Positions 15,965 through 27,099 are shown, counted from the stretch's first letter. The stretch is 32,385 nucleotides of DNA from Anaerolineaceae bacterium (GCA_009885945.1 VFJR01000134.1:1-32385), one strand, 5' to 3'. Notes: generated from the letters alone by a model not told the origin. Translations and numbers: made by a program.

Positions 15965-17083
15965 ATGTCAGAAGTTAACACCATCATTATCGGCGCGGGC
16001 GCGGCAGGCTTGGCAGTCAGTGCCTGTCTTAATCAAGCGGGTGTTTCAAATATAATTCTTGAACAAAATAGCAATGTTGCGTCCACTTGGCGCAGACATT
16101 ATGACAGACTGCATCTACATACCGATAAGAAAAAATCTGAACTGCCTTTTATGCCATTTCCAAAAGAATATCCGCGTTATATCTCGCGCGATCAATTGGT
16201 CAAGTACATGGAAGAATACGTTCAAAAATTTAATGTAGATATCCGACTCAACCAGCAGGTTCAAAGCGCCAAGCAGGATTCTGGTCACTGGCAGGTACAA
16301 ACCCAAACAGCGCTTCATACTGCGCCCAATCTTGTTGTGGCGACAGGATACGCTCGCGAACCCCTCAGCCCCACCTGGAAAGGCATGGAAACTTTCCCCG
16401 GCAAAGTCATGCACAGTTCAGAGTATAAAAACGGGGCTGAGTTCAAAGGCAAAAATGTTTTAGTAGTTGGTTTTGGGAATTCGGGCGGGGAGATCGCCGT
16501 TGATCTTTATGAGCATGGCGCAAAACCCAGCCTTGCTGTAAGAAGCGCCGTCAATGTAATTCCGCGTGAGTTATTTGGTATCCCCATTTTATCGATCGGC
16601 ATTGTAATGAATTTACTACCACCCAAAATCGCAGACATGGTCAACGCGCCGATTTTACGGGCAGTTCTGGGCGATATTACCAAGCTGGGCTTGCGCAAAT
16701 CAGCTTATGGTCCAGGGATGCAAATCCGCGAACAAAAACGCATTCCGTTGATTGACGTGGGCACGATTAAATTAATCCGTGCAGGTCACGTCACAGTCTA
16801 TTCAGGCGTGGATTCGTTTGCAGGAAACAGGATCAAGTTTGAGGGCGGGAAAGAAGCGGCGTTTGATGCGGTGATTCTAGCAACGGGCTACCGTCCACGC
16901 GTAAATCAATTTCTGCAAGATGCCGCACAAGCAGTAGATGAGCACGGCACGCCTACTACTACAGGAAAAGAATCTGCGCTTTCTGGTTTATATTTTTGCG
17001 GATTCTATGTTTCACCAACAGGCATGCTGCGCGAAATCAGCATTGAAGCAAAACAGATCAGCGCGGCTATTTCGTCAAAGTAG
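15965..17083 (+). CDS. Flavin-containing monooxygenase (YUCCA/CzcO-like)
   Basis: A 372-residue class-B flavoprotein monooxygenase using FAD, NADPH and O2. FAD site GAGAAG (10-15); the region HYDRLHLHTDKKKSELPFMP is typical of YUCCA-like enzymes; the FMO identifying motif FPGKVMHSSEY (144-154) is intact; NADPH site GFGNSG (169-174); ATGY motifs at 126 and again near the C-terminus (ILATGYRP). The length fits short bacterial members. YUCCA enzymes make indole-3-acetate from indole-3-pyruvate, but bacterial relatives oxidise varied substrates, so the substrate is open. ATG 15965 sits 41 bases after the terminator, behind a CGGAGAA ribosome site. The acyltransferase follows 11 bases later. Confidence 0.92.
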   Translation: MSEVNTIIIGAGAAGLAVSACLNQAGVSNIILEQNSNVASTWRRHYDRLHLHTDKKKSELPFMPFPKEYPRYISRDQLVKYMEEYVQKFNVDIRLNQQVQSAKQDSGHWQVQTQTALHTAPNLVVATGYAREPLSPTWKGMETFPGKVMHSSEYKNGAEFKGKNVLVVGFGNSGGEIAVDLYEHGAKPSLAVRSAVNVIPRELFGIPILSIGIVMNLLPPKIADMVNAPILRAVLGDITKLGLRKSAYGPGMQIREQKRIPLIDVGTIKLIRAGHVTVYSGVDSFAGNRIKFEGGKEAAFDAVILATGYRPRVNQFLQDAAQAVDEHGTPTTTGKESALSGLYFCGFYVSPTGMLREISIEAKQISAAISSK

Positions 17084-17094
17084 TAATTTTCAAG

Positions 17095-18168
17095 ATGGTT
17101 CACATGCGTCAACGCTTTATACACATTGATATCGCAAAAGGGATTGGGATATTATTTATTGTCTTTAGCCATAACTGGATTCTCGCAAATTACAAAGGGG
17201 AGTTAATTCAAGTAGCATATTCATTCCCAGTGGTTATGTTTACCGCCTTATCTGGGATATTTTTCAACGCCGGTCTGCCTTTCTTAAAAACGTTGATCCA
17301 AAAAGCGGACTCTTTGATCAAACCATATTTCGCCACTCTGATCATCGTTGAACTTTTGTTTCATCTTTTCACTGTTCAAGAAAAAAGCTTGGGAGAAAGT
17401 TTCTTTGGCATTTTGTACGGCACAGGCAATCTGCTTCGATATCCCGCATTATGGTTTTTACCTAATTTGTTTGTAGTAACTATTTTTGCATGGCTTTATA
17501 TCAATATACTTAAATTAGACAGATCAAAAACTATTTTAAATTTTATTATTCTTTCTATCATGCTTGCTGTTGGAGTTTATTTCATCCGTGAGTTTTGGGG
17601 GGTGATCTTCACCATCAACGGAAAACCTCTCAAGCGCTTTGACCTGCCTTTTAGTAAATTATGGGGTCTGCCTTTTGGTATAGACGTAGTGTTTATTACG
17701 GGCTTTTATTTCATTCTGGGCTACGTGTTACGCCCTGCCATCGAATCGATAAAATTCAATATAGTTGGCTTTATGACCTGCCTAATCGCCTTTATTTTAT
17801 TAAATTATTTCTCAACTGACGTTATGGATATCAATATTCGGAAGTACGGCTCGCTGATTCCCACTACTGCGATTGCCCTGCTGGGCATTTATTTAACTCT
17901 CTCGTTTTCTGTGTTGATTTCACATTTTGGAAAAGCTGCATCTGCGCTTACACTGCTCGGCGAAAATAGCCTGGCAGTGTATTTATTTCACACATCTTTG
18001 CAGGAATATACTTTTAGCATTCTTAATGTAGTAGGCTCTTACAAAACCCTGAATGCATTAATTGCCTATGCAGTTGGCATCATCATCCCATTACTTTTGG
18101 TGCAAATCATCAAGAGGATTTGGGTATTAAGGATTCTTCTTTTGCCTATTCAGCGGGCTAAAAACTGA
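17095..18168 (+). CDS. Membrane acyltransferase (Acyl_transf_3 / OafA-like)
   Basis: A 357-residue protein with about ten membrane segments. It starts RQRFIHIDIAKGIGILFIVFSHNW, in the family pattern in which a His in the first membrane segment (FSHNW) is catalytic, and it ends with the LxxLGENSLAVYLFHT motif typical of this group. It moves an acetyl or other acyl group onto a sugar or lipid at the membrane. Translation may begin at ATG 17095 or at ATG 17104; neither has a strong ribosome site. Only 11 bases follow the monooxygenase stop, so co-transcription is likely. A two-way terminator ends the unit at 18268. Confidence 0.88.
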   Translation: MVHMRQRFIHIDIAKGIGILFIVFSHNWILANYKGELIQVAYSFPVVMFTALSGIFFNAGLPFLKTLIQKADSLIKPYFATLIIVELLFHLFTVQEKSLGESFFGILYGTGNLLRYPALWFLPNLFVVTIFAWLYINILKLDRSKTILNFIILSIMLAVGVYFIREFWGVIFTINGKPLKRFDLPFSKLWGLPFGIDVVFITGFYFILGYVLRPAIESIKFNIVGFMTCLIAFILLNYFSTDVMDINIRKYGSLIPTTAIALLGIYLTLSFSVLISHFGKAASALTLLGENSLAVYLFHTSLQEYTFSILNVVGSYKTLNALIAYAVGIIIPLLLVQIIKRIWVLRILLLPIQRAKN

Positions 18169-18190
18169 CCTTGCACAATCTAAGGATACC

Positions 18191-18242
18191 GTCCCGCAGG
18201 TTTGAGCGGTTCAACAAGGTGTTTCAAGGAACCCTGCAGGAC
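18191..18242. repeat. Imperfect palindromic repeat downstream of the acyltransferase
   Basis: GTCCCGCAGGTTT (18191-18203) pairs with AACCCTGCAGGAC (18230-18242) at 11 of 13 positions, and inside it GGTTC (18208-18212) pairs with GAACC (18229-18233) as an alternative stem. CCCTGCA is shared with the hairpin at 3854, suggesting a related dispersed element. Confidence 0.5.
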
Positions 18243-18267
18243 GTTCTACGTAAGGTGAGTTAATTAA

Positions 18268-18309
18268 ATCAAAAAGCCGTCATCTTTGCAAAGATGACGG
18301 CTTTTTGAT
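18268..18309. terminator. Perfect palindromic two-way terminator
   Basis: Arms 18268-18288 and 18289-18309 are exact mirror images (ATCAAAAAGCCGTCATCTTTG and its complement), giving a GC-rich stem flanked by A5 and T5. It sits between two convergent genes and serves both the acyltransferase and the lipoprotein gene. Confidence 0.93.
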
Positions 18310-18327
18310 ATTTTGGTTTAGCAAAAG

Positions 18328-18744
18328 TTAATTGACAGTGAAGTTTAAGGTGTGAATCAAAGCGCCATTAAGATATAGCTCTGCTTGAAAATCACCCGCG
18401 GGCCATTGTGTGTCGCTAGTGAGTCTAAAATTTACCGTGCCGGTAAAGTAATCCTCTTCAATGGTTATAGAACTGCCATCTTCAGGTGTGATCTCACCAG
18501 CTTCAAACCCTTCAGCGCTCGTTAAATACCATCTCACTTCAACGATCGTACCTTTTACAGCATTATTCAACTCTGCAACTATGATAAAGTCATCAACGCT
18601 GGAATAGCTGGTAACGATTTGTGTGCCGGCTTCATCTGTTGCCATGCGGGCATTATCAAGGCTTAACTCACCGGTTCCACAAGCCAGCGTTGATGCGATC
18701 AACGCCATAATGGCTAAAAGTACGGACAATTTTCGAGATTTCAT
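18328..18744 (-). CDS. Predicted lipoprotein, paralogue of its neighbour
   Basis: A 138-residue exported protein. The signal peptide runs MKSRKLSVLLAIMALIASTL and then Ala-Cys24; the lipobox T-L-A-C is not ideal but fits loose lipoprotein signals. After Cys comes LDNARMATDEAGTQI, then a beta-rich domain ending WPAGDFQAELYLNGALIHTL, an Ig-like strand pattern. It shares this layout with the gene at 18806. ATG 18744 has AGGAG eight bases upstream. The function is unknown; a cell-surface role is inferred from the signal. Confidence 0.78.
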   Translation of the reverse strand: MKSRKLSVLLAIMALIASTLACGTGELSLDNARMATDEAGTQIVTSYSSVDDFIIVAELNNAVKGTIVEVRWYLTSAEGFEAGEITPEDGSSITIEEDYFTGTVNFRLTSDTQWPAGDFQAELYLNGALIHTLNFTVN

Positions 18745-18805
18745 AATATTTTCTCCTGATGCTAAAAAGGGAAGGCTACGACGATGAAATTATAATCGAT
18801 GTTTC

Positions 18806-19213
18806 TTACTGAATTTGAAAAAATACCACATCAATCAACGCATCATTTAAATATACTTCGACCATATATTTACCCTCAAGCCAGCCACTTGCCGGGAAAA
18901 CAAAATCAAAATGCAAGCTATAGGAGCCGCTCTGCTCAACTACAATATCCGTCTGGTCTAATAAAAAATCAGGTTCTATCCCGCGCACATCTTGCGCGTA
19001 CCATTTCGCTGAAACTTTATCACCGACAGTTCCATTAGCAAGGTCAGCGATCACATAAACAGCATCTGACTTTGAAAATACTGTGCTCAATTGCTGTCCG
19101 CCTTGATCCATAGCAGTGCGCAGGTTATCCAAGTTTGACCTACCTGAGCAGGCATTTAATATCGCACAAATAAGAACCCCTATCAAAAATATTTTCGAAA
19201 ACTGATTGGCCAT
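18806..19213 (-). CDS. Predicted lipoprotein, tandem paralogue
   Basis: A 135-residue exported protein with signal MANQFSKIFLIGVLICAILN and then Ala-Cys22. The mature part starts LDNLRTAMDQGGQQLSTVF and ends WLEGKYMVEVYLNDALIDVV, aligning with the downstream lipoprotein at both ends but diverging in the middle. The second of two adjacent ATGs (19213) is chosen: AGGA lies six bases before it but only three before 19216. The two genes are about 60 bases apart in the same direction and probably form one unit. The function is unknown. Confidence 0.76.
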   Translation of the reverse strand: MANQFSKIFLIGVLICAILNACSGRSNLDNLRTAMDQGGQQLSTVFSKSDAVYVIADLANGTVGDKVSAKWYAQDVRGIEPDFLLDQTDIVVEQSGSYSLHFDFVFPASGWLEGKYMVEVYLNDALIDVVFFQIQ

Positions 19214-19317
19214 CATGCTTCCTGAACATCAAATTTGATTAGTGAATTAATCACTGACCTTACGCATATTTGATTATAGCTGAGAGATTAATGTTTGATT
19301 AGAGTTTGGTAACTTGC

Positions 19318-19346
19318 TTGACTTTGGATGCGGGATTTTGTATAGT
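19318..19346 (+). promoter_or_regulatory. Sigma-70-type promoter of the ABC operon
   Basis: TTGACT (19318-19323), 17-base spacer and TATAGT (19341-19346). Transcription should start near 19353, leaving a leader of about 80 bases with the strong ribosome site AAGGAGAG before ATG 19435. Confidence 0.75.
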
Positions 19347-19434
19347 AATTCTCGGCAGACAGTATAGAGGCATATCGCCAGCGGCGCTGTGCTTTTTGTT
19401 TGCCAATCTACATGATTCTTTTTAAGGAGAGCAA

Positions 19435-20364
19435 ATGATCCGAGTCAGTGGCTTGACAAAACAATATGGAGCACGCCGCGCAATTGACAATTTGACCTTC
19501 GAAGCCGAACAGGGTGAGGTTCTTGGCTTTTTGGGTCCTAATGGTGCCGGCAAAACCACTACAATGCGCATCCTGACCGGCTACATGCCCCCCACAGACG
19601 GGGAAGCAATTGTCGCTGGTTTTGATGTGGTGTCCGAATCTCTTGAGGTACGCCGCCGCGTTGGGTACCTTCCGGAAACCGTTCCGCTGTACACAGATAT
19701 GACCGCTTTTGATTATCTGAAATATATGGCTGATCTGCGCAACTTACCCACAGCAGAAAACCGCGTAGACGAAGTTTTAGAAATGGTCGGATTAAGTGAC
19801 CGCGGTTCTGGCTACATAGGGAATTTATCCAGAGGCATGCGCCAGCGTGTTGGGCTAGCGCAAGCATTATTGCACAAACCAGAAGTATTGATTCTAGATG
19901 AACCTACTGTCGGTCTTGACCCAAATCAAGTTGTAGATTTTCGTAAATTAGTGCGCGATATCGGAAAAGAGCGCACAGTTTTACTTTCCACACATATCTT
20001 AAGTGAAGCGCAACACATTTGCGACCGTGTACTCATTATCAATAAAGGGAAAATTATCGCCGAAGATACTCCTGAGAACTTGCAAGCACGCCTTGTAGGC
20101 GGCGAAAAAGTTTCTTTGCGTGTGCGCGGCGATGCAGACGGTTTGGAAAAAGTCATCAGCAAAGTAAAAGGCACAAAAGAAGTCACCATGAAAGACAGCA
20201 ACACCGCAGAATTTGAATTTGCACCCGGCAACGATATTCGCCCAGAAGTTGCCAAGACGATCATCAAAGAAGGCTATGACTTGCTGGAAATGCGCGCGGT
20301 CGGCATGAGTCTGGAAGAAATCTTCCTTGAATTGACCAACACTGAAGTGAAGAAAAAGAAGTAG
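19435..20364 (+). CDS. ABC transporter ATP-binding protein (GldA-like)
   Basis: A 309-residue ABC-2 type ATPase. Walker A GPNGAGKTT (34-42), signature LSRGMRQ (131-137), Walker B VLILDEP (151-157) with the catalytic Glu, H-loop STH (185-187). A C-terminal ~90-residue regulatory domain with GEKVSLRVRG is usual for this subgroup. AAGGAGAG lies upstream of ATG 19435. It begins a four-gene operon with a permease, a GldG-like auxiliary protein and a DUF4340 protein (gaps of 7, 0 and 2 bases). In other bacteria such sets drive gliding or export of surface material; the cargo here is unknown. Confidence 0.94.
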   Translation: MIRVSGLTKQYGARRAIDNLTFEAEQGEVLGFLGPNGAGKTTTMRILTGYMPPTDGEAIVAGFDVVSESLEVRRRVGYLPETVPLYTDMTAFDYLKYMADLRNLPTAENRVDEVLEMVGLSDRGSGYIGNLSRGMRQRVGLAQALLHKPEVLILDEPTVGLDPNQVVDFRKLVRDIGKERTVLLSTHILSEAQHICDRVLIINKGKIIAEDTPENLQARLVGGEKVSLRVRGDADGLEKVISKVKGTKEVTMKDSNTAEFEFAPGNDIRPEVAKTIIKEGYDLLEMRAVGMSLEEIFLELTNTEVKKKK

Positions 20365-20371
20365 AGGAACT

Positions 20372-21115
20372 ATGAAAAATATTTGGACAATTGCAAAAAG
20401 AGAATACGATCTCTATTTCATCAGCCCGGTTGCGTACGTAATCGCCTTTGTAATGCTGTTCTTTTTGGGCATCGTTTTCATTTTTGGGGTATTAAGCGCT
20501 ACCCAAAACCCATATGGTGGAGGCCAGACACCAGACCTGCGAATGGTTAATGTTTGGTTTGGCTATCTGCTTATCTTTGGCGCACCCGCCTTAACGATGA
20601 GATTGATCTCAGACGAAATACGTATGGGTACAATGGAATTATTACTGACGGCACCAATTCGCGATTCAGAATTAATTATCGGCAAATGGCTGGGAGCGCT
20701 GTTTTTCATTTTGAGCATACTTGCACTCTTGCTGATCTACCCGATCATATTAAATTTCTTTATCGTTGACCCTGGTATCGACCAAATGTTGATGCTTTCT
20801 TCCTTTTTAGGAATGATACTGCTTGCCTCAACCTTTCTAGCGCTTGGCATTGGCATTTCTGCCATGTTCAGCAACCAAATTGCCGCGTTCTTCGTTACCC
20901 TTTTCCTGTTCTTGGGATTATGGTTCCTCGCAGGCGTGCCAGCCTTCTTCATTACATCAGGCGCTGATTTTTTCAGATTCCTGCAATTCGGCACCCATTA
21001 CGAAACCATCATTGGCGGCACTTTAAATGTCAGTGATGTTCTTTATTTTGTCACTCTCACTGTCTTGGGCTTGTTTGTTGGCACAACAGCAGTTGAAATG
21101 CGGAGATGGAATTAA
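20372..21115 (+). CDS. ABC-2 type permease (GldF-like)
   Basis: A 247-residue membrane protein with six predicted membrane segments. It begins MKNIWTIAKREYDLYFISPV, the usual amphipathic start of ABC-2 permeases, and holds LISDEIRMGTMELLLTAPI, the conserved E-x-x-x-G-T coupling region. GAGGAAC precedes ATG 20372. It works with the ATPase just upstream; the next gene starts on the base after its stop. Confidence 0.93.
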   Translation: MKNIWTIAKREYDLYFISPVAYVIAFVMLFFLGIVFIFGVLSATQNPYGGGQTPDLRMVNVWFGYLLIFGAPALTMRLISDEIRMGTMELLLTAPIRDSELIIGKWLGALFFILSILALLLIYPIILNFFIVDPGIDQMLMLSSFLGMILLASTFLALGIGISAMFSNQIAAFFVTLFLFLGLWFLAGVPAFFITSGADFFRFLQFGTHYETIIGGTLNVSDVLYFVTLTVLGLFVGTTAVEMRRWN

Positions 21116-22732
21116 ATGGCTAAGAAAAAGAAAAACCCAAACGCAGCCTATGCGTATATTGGCTTGGTTATCTCCCTAGTAGCTTGTGTAGCTACCGGCT
21201 TTACAGGGGTTATACAAGCTATTATCAAAGGCGGACTTTACACCCCCGCAAATCCAGAGCTATTCCCGCAATTAATTTATGCAGGACTCGCATTAATCTT
21301 GCTTGGGCTTGCAACTAATGGATTATTAGATCCCGATAGCGTTCGCCGCTTTTTCACAGGGCGTCAATATCGCTACGGCTCTAATTCGCTCATCCTTACA
21401 ATTGCAATGCTAGGTATTTTGGTCGTCGTAAATTACATCGTCTACAGCAACCCTCTCGACTGGGACATGCAAGTAGATATGACCGAAGATAAATCTAACA
21501 CTCTTGCGCAAGAGACTTTACAAGCCTTAGCAACCCTGCCAGATAAAGTAACCGCTATCGGCTTCTTCTCTCAAGGATATGATACAACCAGCGCTTTGGA
21601 GCTTTTAGAAGACTTCAAAGTGAACTCCAGCGGAAAGTTTGATTACCAAACTTTTGACCCAGATCAAAACCCGGTTGCCGCTCGCGAAGCAGGTATCACA
21701 GGTGACGGAAAGATCCTTTTGCAAATGGGCGATAAAAAAGAAATCGTTTCCTATGCAGACGAAGCCGAAATGACACAAGCGCTCATTCGTTTGATCAACC
21801 CCAACCCTCGCGCCGTATACTTCTTAGTGGGTCATGGTGAGGCAGATATCGAAAATACTGAAACTGGTATGTCAATTGCCAAAAGCACCTTGGAAAGCAA
21901 GAATTACACCGTCGCTTCTTTAAATCTTTTGGCTGAAAAAGAAGTCCCAGAAGATGCTCTCTCCATTATCATTGCTGGACCGCAAAAACCTATTTCGAAC
22001 AATGAAGCAAAATTATTAAAAGAATACGTGGAAAATGGCGGCTCTCTGATTGTCTTACAAGACCCAACATTATTTACCGAGTTTGGTGATGCCAACGACC
22101 CACTAGCAGATTACTTGACCACTACCTGGGGTATTCAATACGACAATGATTTAATTGTTGACCTTAGCAGCGGACAAGCGCAGGAATTTATTGCTGTTTC
22201 TGCGATTGCTAATTCTCACCCCATCACTCAAAACATAAGCGGAAACTATGTTGTCGTCATGCAGCGCGCGCGCAGTTTAAGTATCGAAGAAGGCAAAGAG
22301 AACATTACGCAAACCCCGCTTATCCTTACCTCTGAAAACTCATGGGGCGAAACATCTGCTGCCAACGAAGATGGCAGCATCGCACTCGAACGAAACGACG
22401 GTGAAGATATTCCCGGCCCATTGAACATGGCAGTAGCCGCAGAAAACCCTGCTACCAACGCGCGCGTTGTAGTCTTTGGAAATTCTCTGTTTGCCACAGA
22501 CCTAGGATTTGACGCCTACGGCAATGGCAATATGTTCGTAAATTCTATAGACTGGGCTGCCGAGCAGGATAATTTAATCAATATTACCCCGCGCGAATCT
22601 ATCATCCGCAGCGTTAGACCAATTTCAGGCACAACCAACCTATTGATCATCTTATTCGTTGTTTTCATTTTGCCTGGGCTAATTGTTGCCGCCGGCATTG
22701 CCGCGTGGATTTCACGTCGTAGGAAGGGTTAA
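21116..22732 (+). CDS. GldG-like ABC auxiliary protein
   Basis: A 538-residue protein with N-terminal membrane segments (near 15-35, 50-68 and 90-110), a large outside domain, and a C-terminal membrane segment (about 512-532) followed by the basic tail SRRRKG. The domain carries the YFLVGHGEADIE motif usual for GldG/ABC_transp_aux proteins and a Rossmann-like VVVFGNS segment near the end. It probably couples the ABC pump to a periplasmic or outer partner. The ATG at 21116 directly abuts the permease stop, so translation is coupled. Confidence 0.92.
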   Translation: MAKKKKNPNAAYAYIGLVISLVACVATGFTGVIQAIIKGGLYTPANPELFPQLIYAGLALILLGLATNGLLDPDSVRRFFTGRQYRYGSNSLILTIAMLGILVVVNYIVYSNPLDWDMQVDMTEDKSNTLAQETLQALATLPDKVTAIGFFSQGYDTTSALELLEDFKVNSSGKFDYQTFDPDQNPVAAREAGITGDGKILLQMGDKKEIVSYADEAEMTQALIRLINPNPRAVYFLVGHGEADIENTETGMSIAKSTLESKNYTVASLNLLAEKEVPEDALSIIIAGPQKPISNNEAKLLKEYVENGGSLIVLQDPTLFTEFGDANDPLADYLTTTWGIQYDNDLIVDLSSGQAQEFIAVSAIANSHPITQNISGNYVVVMQRARSLSIEEGKENITQTPLILTSENSWGETSAANEDGSIALERNDGEDIPGPLNMAVAAENPATNARVVVFGNSLFATDLGFDAYGNGNMFVNSIDWAAEQDNLINITPRESIIRSVRPISGTTNLLIILFVVFILPGLIVAAGIAAWISRRRKG

Positions 22733-22734
22733 TC

Positions 22735-23316
22735 ATGGTTAAAAATCAAACTTGGATAGCCATTCTCATTTTTGCCGCGCTCGTTGGCGGAATGATTTGG
22801 CTTAACAAAGAAAAAGAAACTAAGGAAGCAGAAGCAACCCCATCAGCAGAAGAAATTACGCTGGTCTTTAATGCCGAAGAAGGTATAGTTTCCTCAGTGC
22901 AGATAGACACAGCCGCTGGAGAAACTGTCAGCTTGGAAATTAGCCCGGATAATGCCTGGATTGTGAAAATGCCCATTGAAGGCGCCGCAGAACCGGGTCA
23001 GGTGGGCGCCGCTGTTTCTCAAATCTCCAGCCTAAGAAATCTCGGCTCAGTGGACGCTCCTCTGGACGTGCTAGGACTGGACAAGCCCGAATATGTGATT
23101 ACTGTGAAATTCACTGGCGGAAAAACGCATAAATTAGCCATTGGCTCGATTACGCCCACCCAAAATGGGTATTACGCGCAACTTGATGACAATCAGGTGT
23201 TTATAATCAACGAGGACGGAATCGCTTCGCTGACTCCGCTGGTAGCTGCTCCACCCTATTTGGCGACACCAACACCTCAGCCAGCCATTGTGCCAGCAAT
23301 AACGCCAACACCATAG
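22735..23316 (+). CDS. DUF4340-containing membrane-anchored protein
   Basis: A 193-residue protein with an N-terminal membrane anchor (about 6-22) and an outside beta-rich domain (35-165) with LGLDKPEYVITVKFTGGK, the typical DUF4340 strand pair. The C-terminus is a Pro/Thr-rich tail (ATPTPQPA...ITPTP), probably a spacer. DUF4340 proteins often end GldG-type operons. AGGAAGGG precedes ATG 22735, two bases after the GldG stop. The function is inferred only from context. Confidence 0.85.
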   Translation: MVKNQTWIAILIFAALVGGMIWLNKEKETKEAEATPSAEEITLVFNAEEGIVSSVQIDTAAGETVSLEISPDNAWIVKMPIEGAAEPGQVGAAVSQISSLRNLGSVDAPLDVLGLDKPEYVITVKFTGGKTHKLAIGSITPTQNGYYAQLDDNQVFIINEDGIASLTPLVAAPPYLATPTPQPAIVPAITPTP

Positions 23317-23369
23317 ATGTAATACATTTGCATAACAACGCGTCAAAGGCGCATGGTGGGTATTGAATT

Positions 23370-23398
23370 TTGACGAAAAAAAGTGTATTCTATATAAA
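23370..23398 (+). promoter_or_regulatory. Sigma-70-type promoter of the sigma-factor gene
   Basis: TTGACG (23370-23375), 17-base spacer and TATAAA (23393-23398). The predicted start at about 23405 falls at the first bases of the hairpin at 23403. Confidence 0.8.
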
Positions 23399-23402
23399 AT
23401 CA

Positions 23403-23430
23403 ACTTCGGAAGTCATTAGACTTCCGAAGT
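23403..23430 (+). promoter_or_regulatory. Perfect 12-bp hairpin at the 5' end of the sigma-factor mRNA
   Basis: ACTTCGGAAGTC (23403-23414), loop ATTA, GACTTCCGAAGT (23419-23430). It lies 16 bases before ATG 23447 and just before the AAGGAC ribosome site. It could protect the transcript end or control initiation; it has no real T-tract, so it is a poor terminator. Confidence 0.75.
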
Positions 23431-23446
23431 CTTTAAGGACAAATAA

Positions 23447-24661
23447 ATGGATGTAGATAAGATAATAATCGCTGACGAAGAAGAAGAATTTCCTGCCATT
23501 GCGCGGCTGATCGAAATGGGCCGCCAAAAATCATATGTAACCCTCGATGACATTTTGCACTTCTTCCCAGAAGCTGAGCAAGATGTAGAACAACTTGAGG
23601 AAGCCTTTTCTGCTTTACTTAGCGCGGGTATTCCATTTGTAGAAGACGCCGCTCAAGGCGAACCTTCGGAAGACGAACTGGTTGCGGTAGAAGAAAGCGG
23701 CGACGCCGAACCCGAGCCAGATTTGGGGTTGGATGACTATTTAGCCAACATTGATACAGACGACACCATCGGCTTGTATCTCAAAGAAGTCAGCCGGGTG
23801 CCCCTGCTCACCGCTACTGAGGAAGTTCAACTTGCTCAGCGCATTGAACGCGGACGCTCTTCCCGTGAAGAACTTGCCAAGGGAAATGCTGTTCCCAAAC
23901 GCCGAGGCGACTTACGTCATCAAATTGAAGACGGCTGGGCGGCTCGTGAACATCTAATTACCGCCAACTCGCGCCTCGTGATCTCAGTTGCTAAAAAATA
24001 TATGGGGCGCGGTGTGCCATTCCTTGATCTAATTCAGGAAGGTAACATTGGTTTAATTCGCGCCACCAAAAAATTTGATTATCGCCGCGGGCATAAATTT
24101 TCCACCTACGCAACCTGGTGGATTCGCCAAGCGGTAACTCGCGCCATTGCAGACCAAGGACGCACGATTCGCGTGCCTGTGCACATGGGCGATCAAATCA
24201 ACAAGTTATTACGCGTTCAACATCAATTGACCCAAAAACTTGGGCGCGAACCCAGCGTTGAAGAACTTGCCGAGGCATTGGACGTGCCGCCAAAGAAAGT
24301 CGAAAATATGATTCAAGTGGCGCGCCGTCCTCTTTCACTTGAGACACCCACCGATGACGAAGAAGATTCGGTGCTGGGTGATTTCATTGAAGACGATGAA
24401 GCTCCTCCACCCGATGAAACTGCTACCTACAATTTGTTGAAGGAGCATCTCGGCGAAGTGCTTAATGGCTTACCTCCCCGTGAAGTTCGTATTTTGCAAT
24501 TGCGCTACGGATTGCTTGACGGTCAAGCGTATACCCTTGAAGAAGTAGGACGCAAAATGGGCGTTACGCGCGAGCGCGTAAGACAGATTGAAGCCCAGGC
24601 TTTGAGCCGTTTGCGCCACCCATCCATCCGCAGGAAACTGCGCGATTATTTGGGTGAGTAA
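23447..24661 (+). CDS. rpoD: Primary RNA polymerase sigma factor (sigma-70/SigA)
   Basis: A 404-residue sigma-70 factor that directs RNA polymerase to promoters. Residues 14-66 resemble a short region 1.1; 67-105 are acidic. Region 1.2 is IGLYLKEVSRVPLLTATEE (108-126). Region 2 contains NSRLVISVAKKYMGRGVPFL (174-193) and the -10 reader KFSTYATWWIRQAVTRAI (217-234). Region 3 follows to about 320. Region 4 has LPPREVRILQLRYGL and the helix-turn-helix YTLEEVGRKMGVTRERVRQIE (362-382). The length and full set of regions point to the housekeeping factor. ATG 23447 has AAGGAC upstream. The gene has its own promoter, 5' hairpin and terminator. Confidence 0.95.
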   Translation: MDVDKIIIADEEEEFPAIARLIEMGRQKSYVTLDDILHFFPEAEQDVEQLEEAFSALLSAGIPFVEDAAQGEPSEDELVAVEESGDAEPEPDLGLDDYLANIDTDDTIGLYLKEVSRVPLLTATEEVQLAQRIERGRSSREELAKGNAVPKRRGDLRHQIEDGWAAREHLITANSRLVISVAKKYMGRGVPFLDLIQEGNIGLIRATKKFDYRRGHKFSTYATWWIRQAVTRAIADQGRTIRVPVHMGDQINKLLRVQHQLTQKLGREPSVEELAEALDVPPKKVENMIQVARRPLSLETPTDDEEDSVLGDFIEDDEAPPPDETATYNLLKEHLGEVLNGLPPREVRILQLRYGLLDGQAYTLEEVGRKMGVTRERVRQIEAQALSRLRHPSIRRKLRDYLGE

Positions 24662-24682
24662 TAAAAAAAATATTTCACATAA

Positions 24683-24726
24683 AGTAAAAAAGACTGGCGA
24701 CCAATTGGTCGCCAGTCTTTTTTACT
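24683..24726. terminator. Perfect two-way terminator between sigma-factor and pyrophosphatase genes
   Basis: Exact mirror arms 24683-24704 and 24705-24726, with GC-rich core GACTGGCGACC and six A/T on either side. It stops both convergent genes. Confidence 0.95.
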
Positions 24727-24744
24727 AATATAGAATAGCTACGT

Positions 24745-27099
<2,355 letters not shown>

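Noticed and set aside
23403-23430. The hairpin as a terminator of the ABC operon
   Set aside because: No T-tract follows, and it lies downstream of the sigma-factor promoter.
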